This document shows, one piece after another, positions 28,251-36,608 of a DNA stretch of 64,000 nt. The stretch's first letter is position 1; the number at the start of each line of letters is the position of its first letter. A model generated the notes under the pieces. That model saw nothing but the letters and a program-made list of their open reading frames with translations, made no database searches and was not told where the DNA came from. A program made the position numbers and the translations under genes. Origin of the DNA: Streptomyces sp. SID8352 (lineage in GTDB: Bacteria; Actinomycetota; Actinomycetes; Streptomycetales; Streptomycetaceae). Location of the stretch: positions 468,019 through 532,018 of the forward strand of contig NZ_WWGX01000022.1 of assembly GCF_009862265.1 (NCBI RefSeq), given 5' to 3'.

Positions 28251-28297
28251 CTCCCCACCCCCGCGGGGACGGGCGGTGGGGTGGTCCGGTCCGGCGG

Positions 28298-29581
28298 TCA
28301 GAGGGCCTGGGCGGCGGGCTTGACCATGCCCCGGACCGTGCGGGCCTTCAGGAAGTCGCCCATGGCGGTCATCTCCCACTCGCCGGAGTACTGGCGGATG
28401 AGCTTCGCCATCATCACGCCCGTCTGGGGCTCGGCGCCGGTCAGGTCGAAGCGGACCAGTTCCTCGCCGGTGGCGGCGTCGAAGAGGCGGCAGTACGCCT
28501 TGGCGACCTCGGTGAACCTCTGGCCCGAGAAGGAGTTCACCGTGAAGACCAGACCGCTGACCTCCTGCGGGAGACGGCCCAGGTCGACGGTGATGATCTC
28601 GTCGTCGCCGCTGCCCTCGCCGGTGAGGTTGTCGCCCGAGTGCTGGATGGCGCCGCCGAGGATCTGCAGCTTGCCGAAGTAGCAGCTGTCGATGTGGTTG
28701 CGCTGCGGGCCGTAGGCGATGACCGAGGCGTCCAGGTCGATGTCCTTGCCCCGGTACGCCGGCTCCCAGCCGAGCCCCATCCGCACCTGGGAGAGCAGCG
28801 GACGGCCGCCCTTGACCAGGGACACCGTCTGGTTCTTCCGGAGGCTGACCCGGCCCTTGTCCAGGTTGATCTTCCCGGCGCCCGGCGCGGGGTGAGCGGG
28901 CGGGGCCGAGGGCGGGGCGGGCGGCGGGGCCGCGGGCATCGCCGGCACGGTGGCGGCGGACGACCTCGTGTACGTGACCGGCGGCGCCGGGGGAGCCGCG
29001 GGCGCCGCCGGAGCCGCGGGCGCTGCCGGGGCCGGGGGTGCCGGAGGTGCCACGGGCGTGGGTGCCGCCGATGCCGCCGGCTCGTCGACCGTGACACCGA
29101 AGTCGGTGGCGATACCGGCAAGCCCGTTGGCGTAGCCCTGCCCGACCGCGCGCGCCTTCCAGACCCCGTTGCGCCGGTAGATCTCCATGACCACCAGCGC
29201 CGTCTCGGCACCGAGCCGCGGCGGGGTGAACGTGGCGAGGACGGAGCCGTTCGCCGCGTCGCGCAGGGTCGCGGTCGGCTCGATGCCCTGGAAGGTCTGC
29301 CCGGCGGCGTCCGGGCTGGCGGTGACGACGATCTTCTCGACGCCCGTGGGGACGGCGCCGGTGTCCACGGTGACCGAGTCGGGCGCGGTGCCGCCGCCGG
29401 AGCGGTGGGTCACGCCCGGTCCGGTGGGCTGGTTGTAGAAGATGAAGTCGTCGTCGGAGCGCACCTTGCCGTCGGCGGTGAGCAGCAGGCCCGATACGTC
29501 GAGCCGCACGGGCGCGGTGACGTCCACCGCCACGCGGGCGGCGGTCAGAGGGATGTTCGAGCCGGGGGTCATAGCTGTCAT
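28298..29581 (-). CDS. Protein with two TerD domains joined by a Pro/Ala linker
   Basis: A 427-residue cytosolic protein. The first TerD-like domain covers about residues 5-175, with DDDFIFYNQ, SVTVDTGAVP and ALVVMEIYRRNGVWKARAVGQGY (in part). A linker of about 70 residues follows, rich in Pro and Ala. The second TerD domain begins INLDKGRVSLRKNQTVSLVK and includes DIDLDASVIAYG, DDEIITVDLGRLP and GEWEMTAMGDF. TerD domains bind calcium and occur in stress and tellurite systems of poorly known mechanism. The start is ATG 29581 or, nine bases later, ATG 29572; neither has a Shine-Dalgarno. No other ter genes are nearby. Confidence 0.88.
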   Translation of the reverse strand: MTAMTPGSNIPLTAARVAVDVTAPVRLDVSGLLLTADGKVRSDDDFIFYNQPTGPGVTHRSGGGTAPDSVTVDTGAVPTGVEKIVVTASPDAAGQTFQGIEPTATLRDAANGSVLATFTPPRLGAETALVVMEIYRRNGVWKARAVGQGYANGLAGIATDFGVTVDEPAASAAPTPVAPPAPPAPAAPAAPAAPAAPPAPPVTYTRSSAATVPAMPAAPPPAPPSAPPAHPAPGAGKINLDKGRVSLRKNQTVSLVKGGRPLLSQVRMGLGWEPAYRGKDIDLDASVIAYGPQRNHIDSCYFGKLQILGGAIQHSGDNLTGEGSGDDEIITVDLGRLPQEVSGLVFTVNSFSGQRFTEVAKAYCRLFDAATGEELVRFDLTGAEPQTGVMMAKLIRQYSGEWEMTAMGDFLKARTVRGMVKPAAQAL

Positions 29582-29589
29582 GCCGGGTG

Positions 29590-29615
29590 AACGAGCGAAG
29601 ATGTTTTGCCGTTCC
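29590..29615 (-). promoter_or_regulatory. Possible ECF-sigma promoter GGAAC-N17-CGTT of the TerD gene
   Basis: On the minus strand GGAAC (29615-29611) and CGTT (29593-29590) are 17 bases apart, an ECF-sigma-like layout of the SigE/SigR kind. The predicted start point would be within a few bases of ATG 29581, giving an almost leaderless mRNA. This is pattern matching only. Confidence 0.3.
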
Positions 29616-29820
29616 CTTACCCTCGGCCGATCGGGTAGGTACGCCCGGTGCCCGCCCGTACCCTGCCGCCCCGCCGGTCCGGCGGGCCATGACGACGCGG
29701 GCGGGGTGCCGTGGGGGGTGCGGGCGATGCCACGGGGCCGGGGCATGCTCGGGATCGCACGCGCGCCGGGTCCGGCGCTCCGGGGAGCGTCCCGTCCCTC
29801 CCGCGCGGGTGGGCCCCTGC

Positions 29821-29852
29821 GCGGGGTGGGCCCCGGGCGGGGCCCACCCCGC
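29821..29852 (-). terminator. Terminator of the penicillin-binding protein gene
   Basis: A perfect 14-bp stem, GCGGGGTGGGCCCC and its complement, with loop GGGC, begins six bases after the stop at 29859 on the minus strand. Confidence 0.75.
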
Positions 29853-29858
29853 CGCGGT

Positions 29859-31316
29859 CTACCCCTCAAGCGCCGCGCGCATCATCGCCCGGGCCACCGG
29901 TGCCGCCAGTCCGTTGCCGCTGACCTCGGAGCGGGCGGCGTCGGACTGCTCGACCACGACCGCCACGGCGACCTGCCGGCCGTTCTCCGGGGAGGTGGCG
30001 TAGGAGGTGAACCAGGCGTACGGGGTCCTGCTGTTGTTCTCGCCGTGCTGGGCGGTGCCCGTCTTGCCGCCGACGGTGACGCCCGGGATGCGGGCGTTCG
30101 TACCCGTGCCCTCCCGGACCACCGTCTCCATGGCCGAGCGCAGCTGGGCCGCGGTGGCGGTGCCCACGATCCGCCGCGACGTGGCCTCGCCGTCGTAGTC
30201 CCGGAGCACGTCGCCGCCGCCGTCGGTGACCCGGGAGACCATGTGCGGGGCGACCAGCTCACCGCCGTTGGCGAGGGCCGCCGAGACCATCGCCATCTGC
30301 AGCGGTGTCGCCGTCACGTCGAACTGGCCGATGCCGGTCAGCGCCGTCGAGGGCCGGTCCATGTCCTCGGGGTACACGCTGGGGTGGGCGCGGACGGGCA
30401 CGTCCTGCTCCGAGTCGTTGAACCCGAATCGCTCCGCCATCGCCCGCAGCCTGTCCTGGCCCAGGTCGACGGCCAGCTTCCCGAAGACGTTGTTGCAGGA
30501 GTGGCGCAGGGCGGTGCGGAGCGTGGCGTCCTCGCAGGGGGCCGACGGGTTCTCGTTGGTGAGGTTCCGCGAGGTGTCCGGCATGCGATACGGGTCGGGG
30601 CTGTCCGTCGGTTCGTCCACCGACCCGTACAGCCCCTCCTCCAGCGCCGCCGCCGCGACCACCAGCTTGAAGGTGGACCCCGGGGGCAGCGGCCGGCGCA
30701 GCGCCCGGTTGGTCAGGGGCTCGTCGGGGTCCCCGGTGAGCCGCTTCCAGGCCGCGGCGGCGGTGTTGGCGTCGGTCAGCTCCGACGGGTCGTAGGAGGG
30801 GGTCGACACCACGCCGAGGATGCGGCCGGTGCCGGGGTCGACGGCGACGGCGGCGCCCTTCTTCCCGCCGAGCGCCTCGTATCCGGCCCGCTGCACGTCC
30901 GGGTCGATGGTGGTGATCACATCGCCCGGCGCGGACCGGGCGCCGGTGACGGTGTCCAGCACGGTCCGCAGCCGGGGGTCGGTGCCGTTCAGCGCGTCCC
31001 GGTGGACGCCCTCCAGGAGGGTGGGGGCGTAGCTCTGGGAGGTGTAGCCGGTCACCGCCGCGTACAGGGGGCCGTCCGTGTACGTGCGCCGGTAGCGGAG
31101 GTCACCGCCCTCCGTCGGCGCCGAACCGGTGACCGGGTGCCCGGCCACGACGATGTTCCCGAGCGGCTGCGCGTAGGTCCTGATCGCGTTGCGCCGGTTG
31201 TCCGTGTCGTCCGCGAGCGCGCGGCCCTCGTAGAACTGCACCCAGGTGGCCCTGACCAGCAGGGCGAGCACCAGGATCAGAGAGAAGGCCGCCGCGCGCC
31301 TGATCATCCTGTTCAT
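29859..31316 (-). CDS. Class B penicillin-binding protein (peptidoglycan transpeptidase)
   Basis: A 485-residue membrane-anchored transpeptidase. One N-terminal helix (RAAAFSLILVLALLVRATWV, residues about 7-26) anchors it. A dimerisation region follows, and the transpeptidase domain has SxxK in PGSTFKLVV, SxN in RHSCNNVFG and KTG in GGKTGTAQ. Size and motifs resemble PbpA-type proteins that cross-link cell-wall peptides, but no RodA/FtsW partner is adjacent. ATG 31316 has AGGGA five bases upstream. Streptomyces hold many such paralogues, so I give no symbol. Confidence 0.92.
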   Translation of the reverse strand: MNRMIRRAAAFSLILVLALLVRATWVQFYEGRALADDTDNRRNAIRTYAQPLGNIVVAGHPVTGSAPTEGGDLRYRRTYTDGPLYAAVTGYTSQSYAPTLLEGVHRDALNGTDPRLRTVLDTVTGARSAPGDVITTIDPDVQRAGYEALGGKKGAAVAVDPGTGRILGVVSTPSYDPSELTDANTAAAAWKRLTGDPDEPLTNRALRRPLPPGSTFKLVVAAAALEEGLYGSVDEPTDSPDPYRMPDTSRNLTNENPSAPCEDATLRTALRHSCNNVFGKLAVDLGQDRLRAMAERFGFNDSEQDVPVRAHPSVYPEDMDRPSTALTGIGQFDVTATPLQMAMVSAALANGGELVAPHMVSRVTDGGGDVLRDYDGEATSRRIVGTATAAQLRSAMETVVREGTGTNARIPGVTVGGKTGTAQHGENNSRTPYAWFTSYATSPENGRQVAVAVVVEQSDAARSEVSGNGLAAPVARAMMRAALEG

Positions 31317-31380
31317 CCCGTTCCCTGGACGAGCGGGGGGCGGGGGATCGTTCCGCCGACGGTGATTTCTCATCGTCCGC

Positions 31381-31869
31381 TCATCCGCCGCCGGGCGTCC
31401 GGTCCAGCAGATGGAGGACGACCTCGTCGATCTCCACGCCGCGCGCCGGAGCGTGGCCCCGGGTCCGCGCGCTCGGGGTGAAGCCGCACTTCTCCAGCAC
31501 CCGCAGAGAGCCCGCGTTGTCCGCCGCCGCCCGCGCGTAGAGCGGCCGTTCCGGCACCTCGGCCAGCAGTTGGCGCAGGGCGGCCGTGGCCACCCCCCGC
31601 CCCCAGTAGGCCCGGTCCACCCAGTAGGTGACCTCGCGTTCGCCCGGCTCCCCGTACACCGCGGCGCTGCCCAGGACGTCGCCGTCGCCGAGGATCGTGC
31701 GCACCACGTCCGAGGAGGTCCGGGCCCGCGCCCAGCGGGCGTCGAAGGCGGCCCGGTCGGCCGGGTCCTCGGGGGTGAAGGCGGCCATGCGCAGCGCCTC
31801 CGGATCGTTCAACTGCCGGAAGAAGACGGGCAGGTCGCTGTCGTGAACCTCACGCAGTGCGATGTCCAT
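31381..31869 (-). CDS. GNAT family N-acetyltransferase
   Basis: A 162-residue acetyl-CoA-dependent transferase of the RimJ/RimL-like type. VTYWVDRAYWGRGVATAALRQ contains the R/Q-x-x-G-x-G/A acetyl-CoA loop, and AADNAGSLRVLEKCGF is the usual C-terminal motif. The acceptor is unknown. TAGGCT lies six bases before the ATG, so it is probably leaderless. It ends 64 bases before the penicillin-binding protein start, and both lie on the minus strand. Confidence 0.9.
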   Translation of the reverse strand: MDIALREVHDSDLPVFFRQLNDPEALRMAAFTPEDPADRAAFDARWARARTSSDVVRTILGDGDVLGSAAVYGEPGEREVTYWVDRAYWGRGVATAALRQLLAEVPERPLYARAAADNAGSLRVLEKCGFTPSARTRGHAPARGVEIDEVVLHLLDRTPGGG

Positions 31870-31875
31870 GGGGAG

Positions 31876-31881
31876 AGCCTA
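31876..31881 (-). promoter_or_regulatory. Putative -10 TAGGCT, leaderless GNAT gene
   Basis: On the minus strand TAGGCT ends six bases before ATG 31869, and no Shine-Dalgarno is seen. Confidence 0.5.
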
Positions 31882-32032
31882 AGGGGCGGTGCCGGTGGTG
31901 CGCCGGGGACCGGAACGACCGCCCGGCCGGATTCCCCCTGGGGCCGGGAATCACCCAGGCTGCTTGAACGTTCACGTACAGGCTGAGGAGTCCCCGCAGC
32001 CGTACGCCGGACTACCTGGAGAGAGCCGAGAC

Positions 32033-32755
32033 ATGCGCGTCGAGATCTGGAGCGACATCGCCTGCCCCTGGTGCTACGTGGGCAAGGCCCGCTTCGAGAA
32101 GGCGCTCGCGGCCTTCCCGCACCGGGACGCCGTCGAGGTCGTCCACCGCTCCTTCGAGCTGGACCCGGACCGGGCCAAGGACGACGTCCAGTCCGTCCTG
32201 TCCATGCTCACCGCCAAGTACGGCATGAGCGAGGCCCAGGTGCGGGCCGGCGAGGACGACCTGGGCGCCCAGGCCGCCGCCGAGGGCCTGGAGTACCGCA
32301 CCCGCGACCGCGACCACGGCAGCACCTTCGACATGCACCGGCTGCTGCACCTCGCCCGGGAGCACGGGCGGCAGGGGGCCCTGCTGGACGCCCTCTACCG
32401 GGCCAACTTCGCCGAGGAGGCCACGGTCTTCAACGACGACGAACGGCTGGTGGCCCTCGCCACCGGCGCCGGGCTGGCGGAGGACGCCGTCCGCGCGGTG
32501 CTCGCCGACCCGGCCGCTCACGCCGACGCGGTGCGCGCCGACGAGCGGGAGGCGGCGGAACTCGGCGCCAGGGGCGTGCCGTTCTTCGTGATCGACCAGA
32601 AGTACGGCGTCTCCGGCGCCCAGAGCGCGGAGGTCTTCGACCAGGTGCTCACCCGGGCCTGGGGCGAGCGCACCCCGCTGACCCTGATCCGGGGCGGCGC
32701 CGGGGAGGACGCGGAGACCTGCGGCCCGGACGGCTGCGCGGTCCCCGGACACTGA
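32033..32755 (+). CDS. DsbA family oxidoreductase, FrnE-like
   Basis: A 240-residue thioredoxin-fold protein of the FrnE/2-hydroxychromene-2-carboxylate isomerase subgroup. The redox motif CPWC is at residues 11-14 (WSDIACPWCYVGKARFEKAL) and the cis-proline loop is GVPFFVIDQKYGVSGAQ. It lacks a signal peptide, so it acts in the cytosol. An extra C-terminal Cys pair (ETCGPDGCAVPGH) is unusual and may be redox active. ATG 32033 follows GGAGAG. A palindrome, TGAACGTTCA (31965-31974), lies upstream. Confidence 0.92.
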   Translation: MRVEIWSDIACPWCYVGKARFEKALAAFPHRDAVEVVHRSFELDPDRAKDDVQSVLSMLTAKYGMSEAQVRAGEDDLGAQAAAEGLEYRTRDRDHGSTFDMHRLLHLAREHGRQGALLDALYRANFAEEATVFNDDERLVALATGAGLAEDAVRAVLADPAAHADAVRADEREAAELGARGVPFFVIDQKYGVSGAQSAEVFDQVLTRAWGERTPLTLIRGGAGEDAETCGPDGCAVPGH

Positions 32756-32867
32756 CCCGGCACCGGGTACCCGCGCGCGCACGGCACTCGCGCGCCCACG
32801 GCATCCGCCGCGCCGTTCGCCTCGCGCCATATACCCCGCGCCGTACAACCCGTGCCCGCACGCGCAG

Positions 32868-32908
32868 GGCACCGGGCGGGCCCCGCCAGGGAGGCTCCGC
32901 CCGGTGCC
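32868..32908. terminator. Bidirectional terminator between the FrnE-like gene and ectD
   Basis: GGCACCGGGCGG (32868-32879) and CCGCCCGGTGCC (32897-32908) form a 12-bp stem with a 17-base loop between convergent genes. Confidence 0.65.
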
Positions 32909-32936
32909 GTCGCCCGCCGCCGGGCTCATCCGCCGT

Positions 32937-33833
32937 TCACCGCACGGGCGTGAAGTCCCGCGCCCCGATGAACTCCGGCCGGCGCACCGGCGCCGCGAAG
33001 GGCTCGACCGCCGTGTTCTCCACGCTGTTGAACACGATGAACACGTTGCTGCGCGGGAACGGCGTGATGTTGTCGCCGGACCCGTGCATGGCGTTGCAGT
33101 CGAACCAGGTCGCGGAGCCGGCCTTGCCGGTGAACAGCCTGATGCCGTGCTCCGCGGCCATCGTGGTGAGCGCCTCGTCCGACGGCGTCCCCGCGTCCTG
33201 CATCTGCAGGGACTTCTTGTAGTTGTCCTCCGGCGTGGCCCCCGCGCAGCCGAGGAACGTCCGGTGCGACCCCGGCATGATCATGAGGCCGCCGTTGGTG
33301 TCGTGGTTCTCGGTCAGCGCGATGGAGACGGAGACCGCGCGCATGCGCGGCAGGCCGTCCTCGGCGTGCCAGGTCTCGAAGTCCGAGTGCCAGTAGAAGC
33401 CGCTGGCCCCGAAGCCCGGCTTGACGTTGATCCGCGACTGGTGGACGTAGACGTCCGAGCCGAGGATCTGCCGGGCCCGGCCGACGACCCGTTCGTCGCG
33501 CACCAGTTCCGCGAACACCTCGCTGATCCGGTGCACCTCGAAGACGGACCGGATCTCCTTGGACTTGGGCTCCACGATGGAGCGTTCGTCCGCGCGGATC
33601 TCCGGATCGGACACCAGCCGTTCCAGCTCCCGCCGGTAGACCTCGACCTCCTCGGGGGCGAGGAGCCGGTCGAGGGCGAGGAAGCCGTCGCGCTCGAAGG
33701 AGCCGAGGTCACCGGCGGCGAGCGGGCCGGGGGCGCCCGGCTCCCCCCAGACGACCGGGTCGCGGCGGGGCGTGACCACCTCGGTGGAGCCCCGGGTGGG
33801 GTAGAGATCGGTGACGTTCGTGGCCGTGGTCAC
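32937..33833 (-). CDS. ectD: Ectoine hydroxylase
   Basis: Non-haem iron, 2-oxoglutarate-dependent dioxygenase making 5-hydroxyectoine from ectoine. The 298-residue protein has the EctD signature around FYWHSDFETWHAEDG, with iron ligands His and Asp of HSD, and the distal His in NAMHGSGDNITP. NVFIVFNSVENTAVEPF closes the domain. It is the last gene of ectABCD and begins six bases after ectC. Confidence 0.96.
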   Translation of the reverse strand: MTTATNVTDLYPTRGSTEVVTPRRDPVVWGEPGAPGPLAAGDLGSFERDGFLALDRLLAPEEVEVYRRELERLVSDPEIRADERSIVEPKSKEIRSVFEVHRISEVFAELVRDERVVGRARQILGSDVYVHQSRINVKPGFGASGFYWHSDFETWHAEDGLPRMRAVSVSIALTENHDTNGGLMIMPGSHRTFLGCAGATPEDNYKKSLQMQDAGTPSDEALTTMAAEHGIRLFTGKAGSATWFDCNAMHGSGDNITPFPRSNVFIVFNSVENTAVEPFAAPVRRPEFIGARDFTPVR

Positions 33834-33839
33834 GGTGGT

Positions 33840-34238
33840 TCACACCTCCTCGGTGAGCAGGGGGTAGACGCCGTTCTCGTCGTGGTCCTCGCGCCCCGTC
33901 ACGGGCGGGTTGAAGACGCAGATGCAGTGGAAGTCCTCCTTGACCCTGAGCGTGTGCCGCTCGTGGCCGTCCAGGAGGTACATGGTGCCGGGGGTGATGT
34001 AGTAGGTCTTCCCGGTCTCGCGGTCGGTCAGCTCGGCCTCGCCCCGGGTGCAGACGACGGCCTCGATGTGGTTCGCGTACCACATGTCGGTCTCGGTGCC
34101 CGCGTAGAGGATCGTCTCGTGCAGGGAGAAGCCGACCTTCTCCTTGGCGAGGACGATGCGCTTGCTCTCCCAGGTGCCGGACGCCGACTTCACGTGCCGG
34201 TCGGTGCCTTCGATCTCCTTGAACGAACGGACGATCAC
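33840..34238 (-). CDS. ectC: Ectoine synthase
   Basis: Cyclises N-gamma-acetyl-diaminobutyrate to ectoine. The 132-residue cupin protein has [12 protein letters not shown], the metal-site segment [21 protein letters not shown] (in part) and [14 protein letters not shown]. The GTG start at 34238 gives [13 protein letters not shown], as in homologues; AGGAGG lies 12 bases upstream, slightly far. It follows ectB by 92 bases. Confidence 0.96.
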   Translation of the reverse strand: MIVRSFKEIEGTDRHVKSASGTWESKRIVLAKEKVGFSLHETILYAGTETDMWYANHIEAVVCTRGEAELTDRETGKTYYITPGTMYLLDGHERHTLRVKEDFHCICVFNPPVTGREDHDENGVYPLLTEEV

Positions 34239-34330
34239 GGTGTTGCGATGCCTCCTCGGTGAAGGGGTGGTGCGGGGATACCGGCGCCCGCGGGTCCGCC
34301 ACGGGGCGCGGGCGCCGGAAGCGCTCGGGT

Positions 34331-35602
34331 TCAGGCCGTCTCGCGCACCGCGCGGGCCAGTGTCTTCATGCCCTCGTCCAGCTCGTCGGGCGTGATGGTC
34401 AGCGCCGGGAGCAGCTTGACGACCTCGCTCTCCGGGCCGGAGGTCTCGATGAGCAGCCCCAGTTCGAAGGCGCGCCGGGCGATCCGCCCCGCGCGCGGCT
34501 TGTCGTGGAACTCCACGCCCCACACCAGGCCCCGGCCGCGGTACTCCTTGATGTCGGCCAGGTTCTCCTCGGTGATGGCGATGAGGTGCTGCTCGATCTG
34601 CTCGCCGCGGGTGCGGGTCTGCTTCTCCATCGCGGAGCCGTCGCTCCAGTACGTCTCCAGCGCGGCCGTCGCGGTGACGAAGGCCGGGTTGTTGCCGCGG
34701 AAGGTGCCGTTGTGCTCGCCCGGCTCCCAGACGTCCAGTTCGGGCCGGAACAGGCACAGCGACATGGGGAGCCCGTAGCCGCTGATCGACTTGGAGACGG
34801 TGACGATGTCCGGGGTGATCCCGGCCTCCTCGAAGGAGAAGAACGCGCCGGTGCGTCCGCAGCCCATCTGGATGTCGTCGACGATGAGCAGCAGGTCCTG
34901 CCGCTCGCACAGCGCGGCCAGCGCGCGCAGCCACTCCGGGCGGGCGACGTTGATGCCGCCCTCGCCCTGCACGGTCTCGACGATCACGGCGGCCGGCTTG
35001 TTCAGGCCCGAGCCCTGGTCCTCCAGGAGCCGCTCGAACCACAGGAAGTCCTCGACGGTGCCGTCGAAGTAGTTGTCGAACGGCATCGGCGTGCCGTGCA
35101 CCAGGGGGATGCCGGCGCCGGCCCGCTTGAAGGCGTTGCCGGTCACCGCGAGCGACCCCAGCGACATGCCGTGGAAGGCGTTGGTGAACGACACGATCGC
35201 CTCGCGCCCCTTCACCTTCCGCGCCAGCTTCAGCGCGGACTCCACGGCGTTGGTGCCCGTCGGGCCCGGGAACATGACCTTGTAGGGCAGGTCGCGCGGG
35301 CGGAGTACCACGTCCTGGAAGGTCTCCAGGAAGCGCCGCTTGGCCACGGTCGACATGTCCAGGCCGTGCGCGACGCCGTCCCGCTCCAGGTAGTCGATCA
35401 GCGCGCGTTTCAGTACGGGGTTGTTGTGCCCGTAGTTGAGCGAACCGGCTCCGGCGAAGAAGTCGAGGTACTCGTGGCCGTCCTCGTCGTACATGCGGCT
35501 GCCGTGGGCACGGTCGAAGACGGTGGGCCAGCCGCGGCAGTAGCTGCGCACCTCGGACTCCAGGGTCTCGAAGACACTCAGATCGGGCTGGGTGATGGTC
35601 AC
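34331..35602 (-). CDS. ectB: Diaminobutyrate-2-oxoglutarate aminotransferase
   Basis: PLP aminotransferase converting aspartate semialdehyde to 2,4-diaminobutyrate, the first step of ectoine synthesis. The 423-residue chain has the class III features [44 protein letters not shown] and the PLP lysine in [16 protein letters not shown] 35602 ([11 protein letters not shown]) follows GAGGAG. ectA lies 86 bases upstream. Confidence 0.96.
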   Translation of the reverse strand: MTITQPDLSVFETLESEVRSYCRGWPTVFDRAHGSRMYDEDGHEYLDFFAGAGSLNYGHNNPVLKRALIDYLERDGVAHGLDMSTVAKRRFLETFQDVVLRPRDLPYKVMFPGPTGTNAVESALKLARKVKGREAIVSFTNAFHGMSLGSLAVTGNAFKRAGAGIPLVHGTPMPFDNYFDGTVEDFLWFERLLEDQGSGLNKPAAVIVETVQGEGGINVARPEWLRALAALCERQDLLLIVDDIQMGCGRTGAFFSFEEAGITPDIVTVSKSISGYGLPMSLCLFRPELDVWEPGEHNGTFRGNNPAFVTATAALETYWSDGSAMEKQTRTRGEQIEQHLIAITEENLADIKEYRGRGLVWGVEFHDKPRAGRIARRAFELGLLIETSGPESEVVKLLPALTITPDELDEGMKTLARAVRETA

Positions 35603-35688
35603 GACGAATCGCTCCTCGTTGCGAGAGGGGTGAGAGGGGGAGTCGGGCGGATTCCGGCGGAACGGCGGCGTTCCGGGCCGGAACCGGG

Positions 35689-36243
35689 TCAGTGGGAGGC
35701 GGGGGAGCCGGGGGCGTCCGCGGCGCCGGCCGTGGCCGGGGCGGACAGCGGGCCTATCCGGTACAGGACCTCCGGGTCGTGCGGCCCGTCGGGAAACGAC
35801 TCCGTCGCGAACAGCACCTCGCGCTCCAGCGGGGCGCGGTGCCGCTGGGCGAAGGACGTGAACAGCCGCTCGGAGGCGGTGTTGCCGGGCGAGATCGTGG
35901 TCTCGACCGCGGTCAGCCCGTGCTCGGCGACGGTCCGGGCGGTGAGCGAGTCCAGCATGGCCGAGGCCAGCCCCCGCCCGCGGAGGGCGTTGTCCACCGC
36001 CACCTGCCACACCAGCAGGGTGTCGGGGCGGTCCGGCCGGATGTACCCGGTGATGAAACCGACCGGCTCACCGCGCCCGTCGCGGGCGACGGCCGAGGTG
36101 GCGGCGAAGTCGCGGCACCACAGCAGATAGCTGTAGGAGGAGTTCAGATCGAGCACCTGGGAATCCCTTGCCATCCGCCACAGGGCGGCCCCGTCGGCCA
36201 CTCTCGGACGGTCGATTTGCAGCTCTGCTTGCGCGGGAGTCAT
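35689..36243 (-). CDS. ectA: Diaminobutyrate acetyltransferase
   Basis: GNAT enzyme acetylating 2,4-diaminobutyrate at the gamma nitrogen. The 184-residue chain has the EctA features [40 protein letters not shown] (in part) and [10 protein letters not shown]. It is first in ectABCD. No Shine-Dalgarno is visible before ATG 36243, so translation may be leaderless or weakly initiated. The upstream region is unusually AT-rich for this genome. Confidence 0.95.
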   Translation of the reverse strand: MTPAQAELQIDRPRVADGAALWRMARDSQVLDLNSSYSYLLWCRDFAATSAVARDGRGEPVGFITGYIRPDRPDTLLVWQVAVDNALRGRGLASAMLDSLTARTVAEHGLTAVETTISPGNTASERLFTSFAQRHRAPLEREVLFATESFPDGPHDPEVLYRIGPLSAPATAGAADAPGSPASH

Positions 36244-36608
36244 GCAGATTGAATTTACCCAGGGAAATGGGAAAATGCATCGCCGGACGGGGTTACATGT
36301 CGGCGTTGCCTGTGTTATCACGCGGGCGCGTTACGGGGCATCAGGAGGTTGACGTTTTGGGATATTTCGACCGGGTTATATGGTAGAAAACGGACAGTAT
36401 GTGTAACGGGTCACAATCATGTAACCCGTTCGCCGCAACGTCGGAATCGCCCGCTTTCCGGCTCCTTGAAATCACTGCGTTTAGGTCCCCGGAAAGCGGG
36501 CAGAAGAATACGGGAAGCTGCCCTGAAAAGAATTCATTAATTTCAGGTGATCGAATATTCTGACGTTACCCGTTATTCATGGTGATGAGTGGTTCGTGCT
36601 TTCGTTCG
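36244..36608. promoter_or_regulatory. AT-rich control region of ectABCD
   Basis: This 365-bp gap is far richer in A and T than its surroundings. It has a dyad AACGGGT-N12-ACCCGTT (36405-36430) and another ACCCGTT at 36568-36574. It also has GTTAC (36292-36296) and GTTAT (36314-36318) 22 bp apart, the spacing of GlnR half-site repeats. GlnR repression of ect has, as I remember, been reported in Streptomyces coelicolor. The exact promoter is not clear to me. Confidence 0.45.
36449..36501. terminator. 13-bp inverted repeat downstream of the aminotransferase gene
   Basis: GCCCGCTTTCCGG (36449-36461) and CCGGAAAGCGGGC (36489-36501) are perfect arms with a 27-base loop. The position 108 bases after the minus-strand stop at 36609 suits a terminator that shields ectA from read-through, though an operator cannot be excluded. 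Confidence 0.5.
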
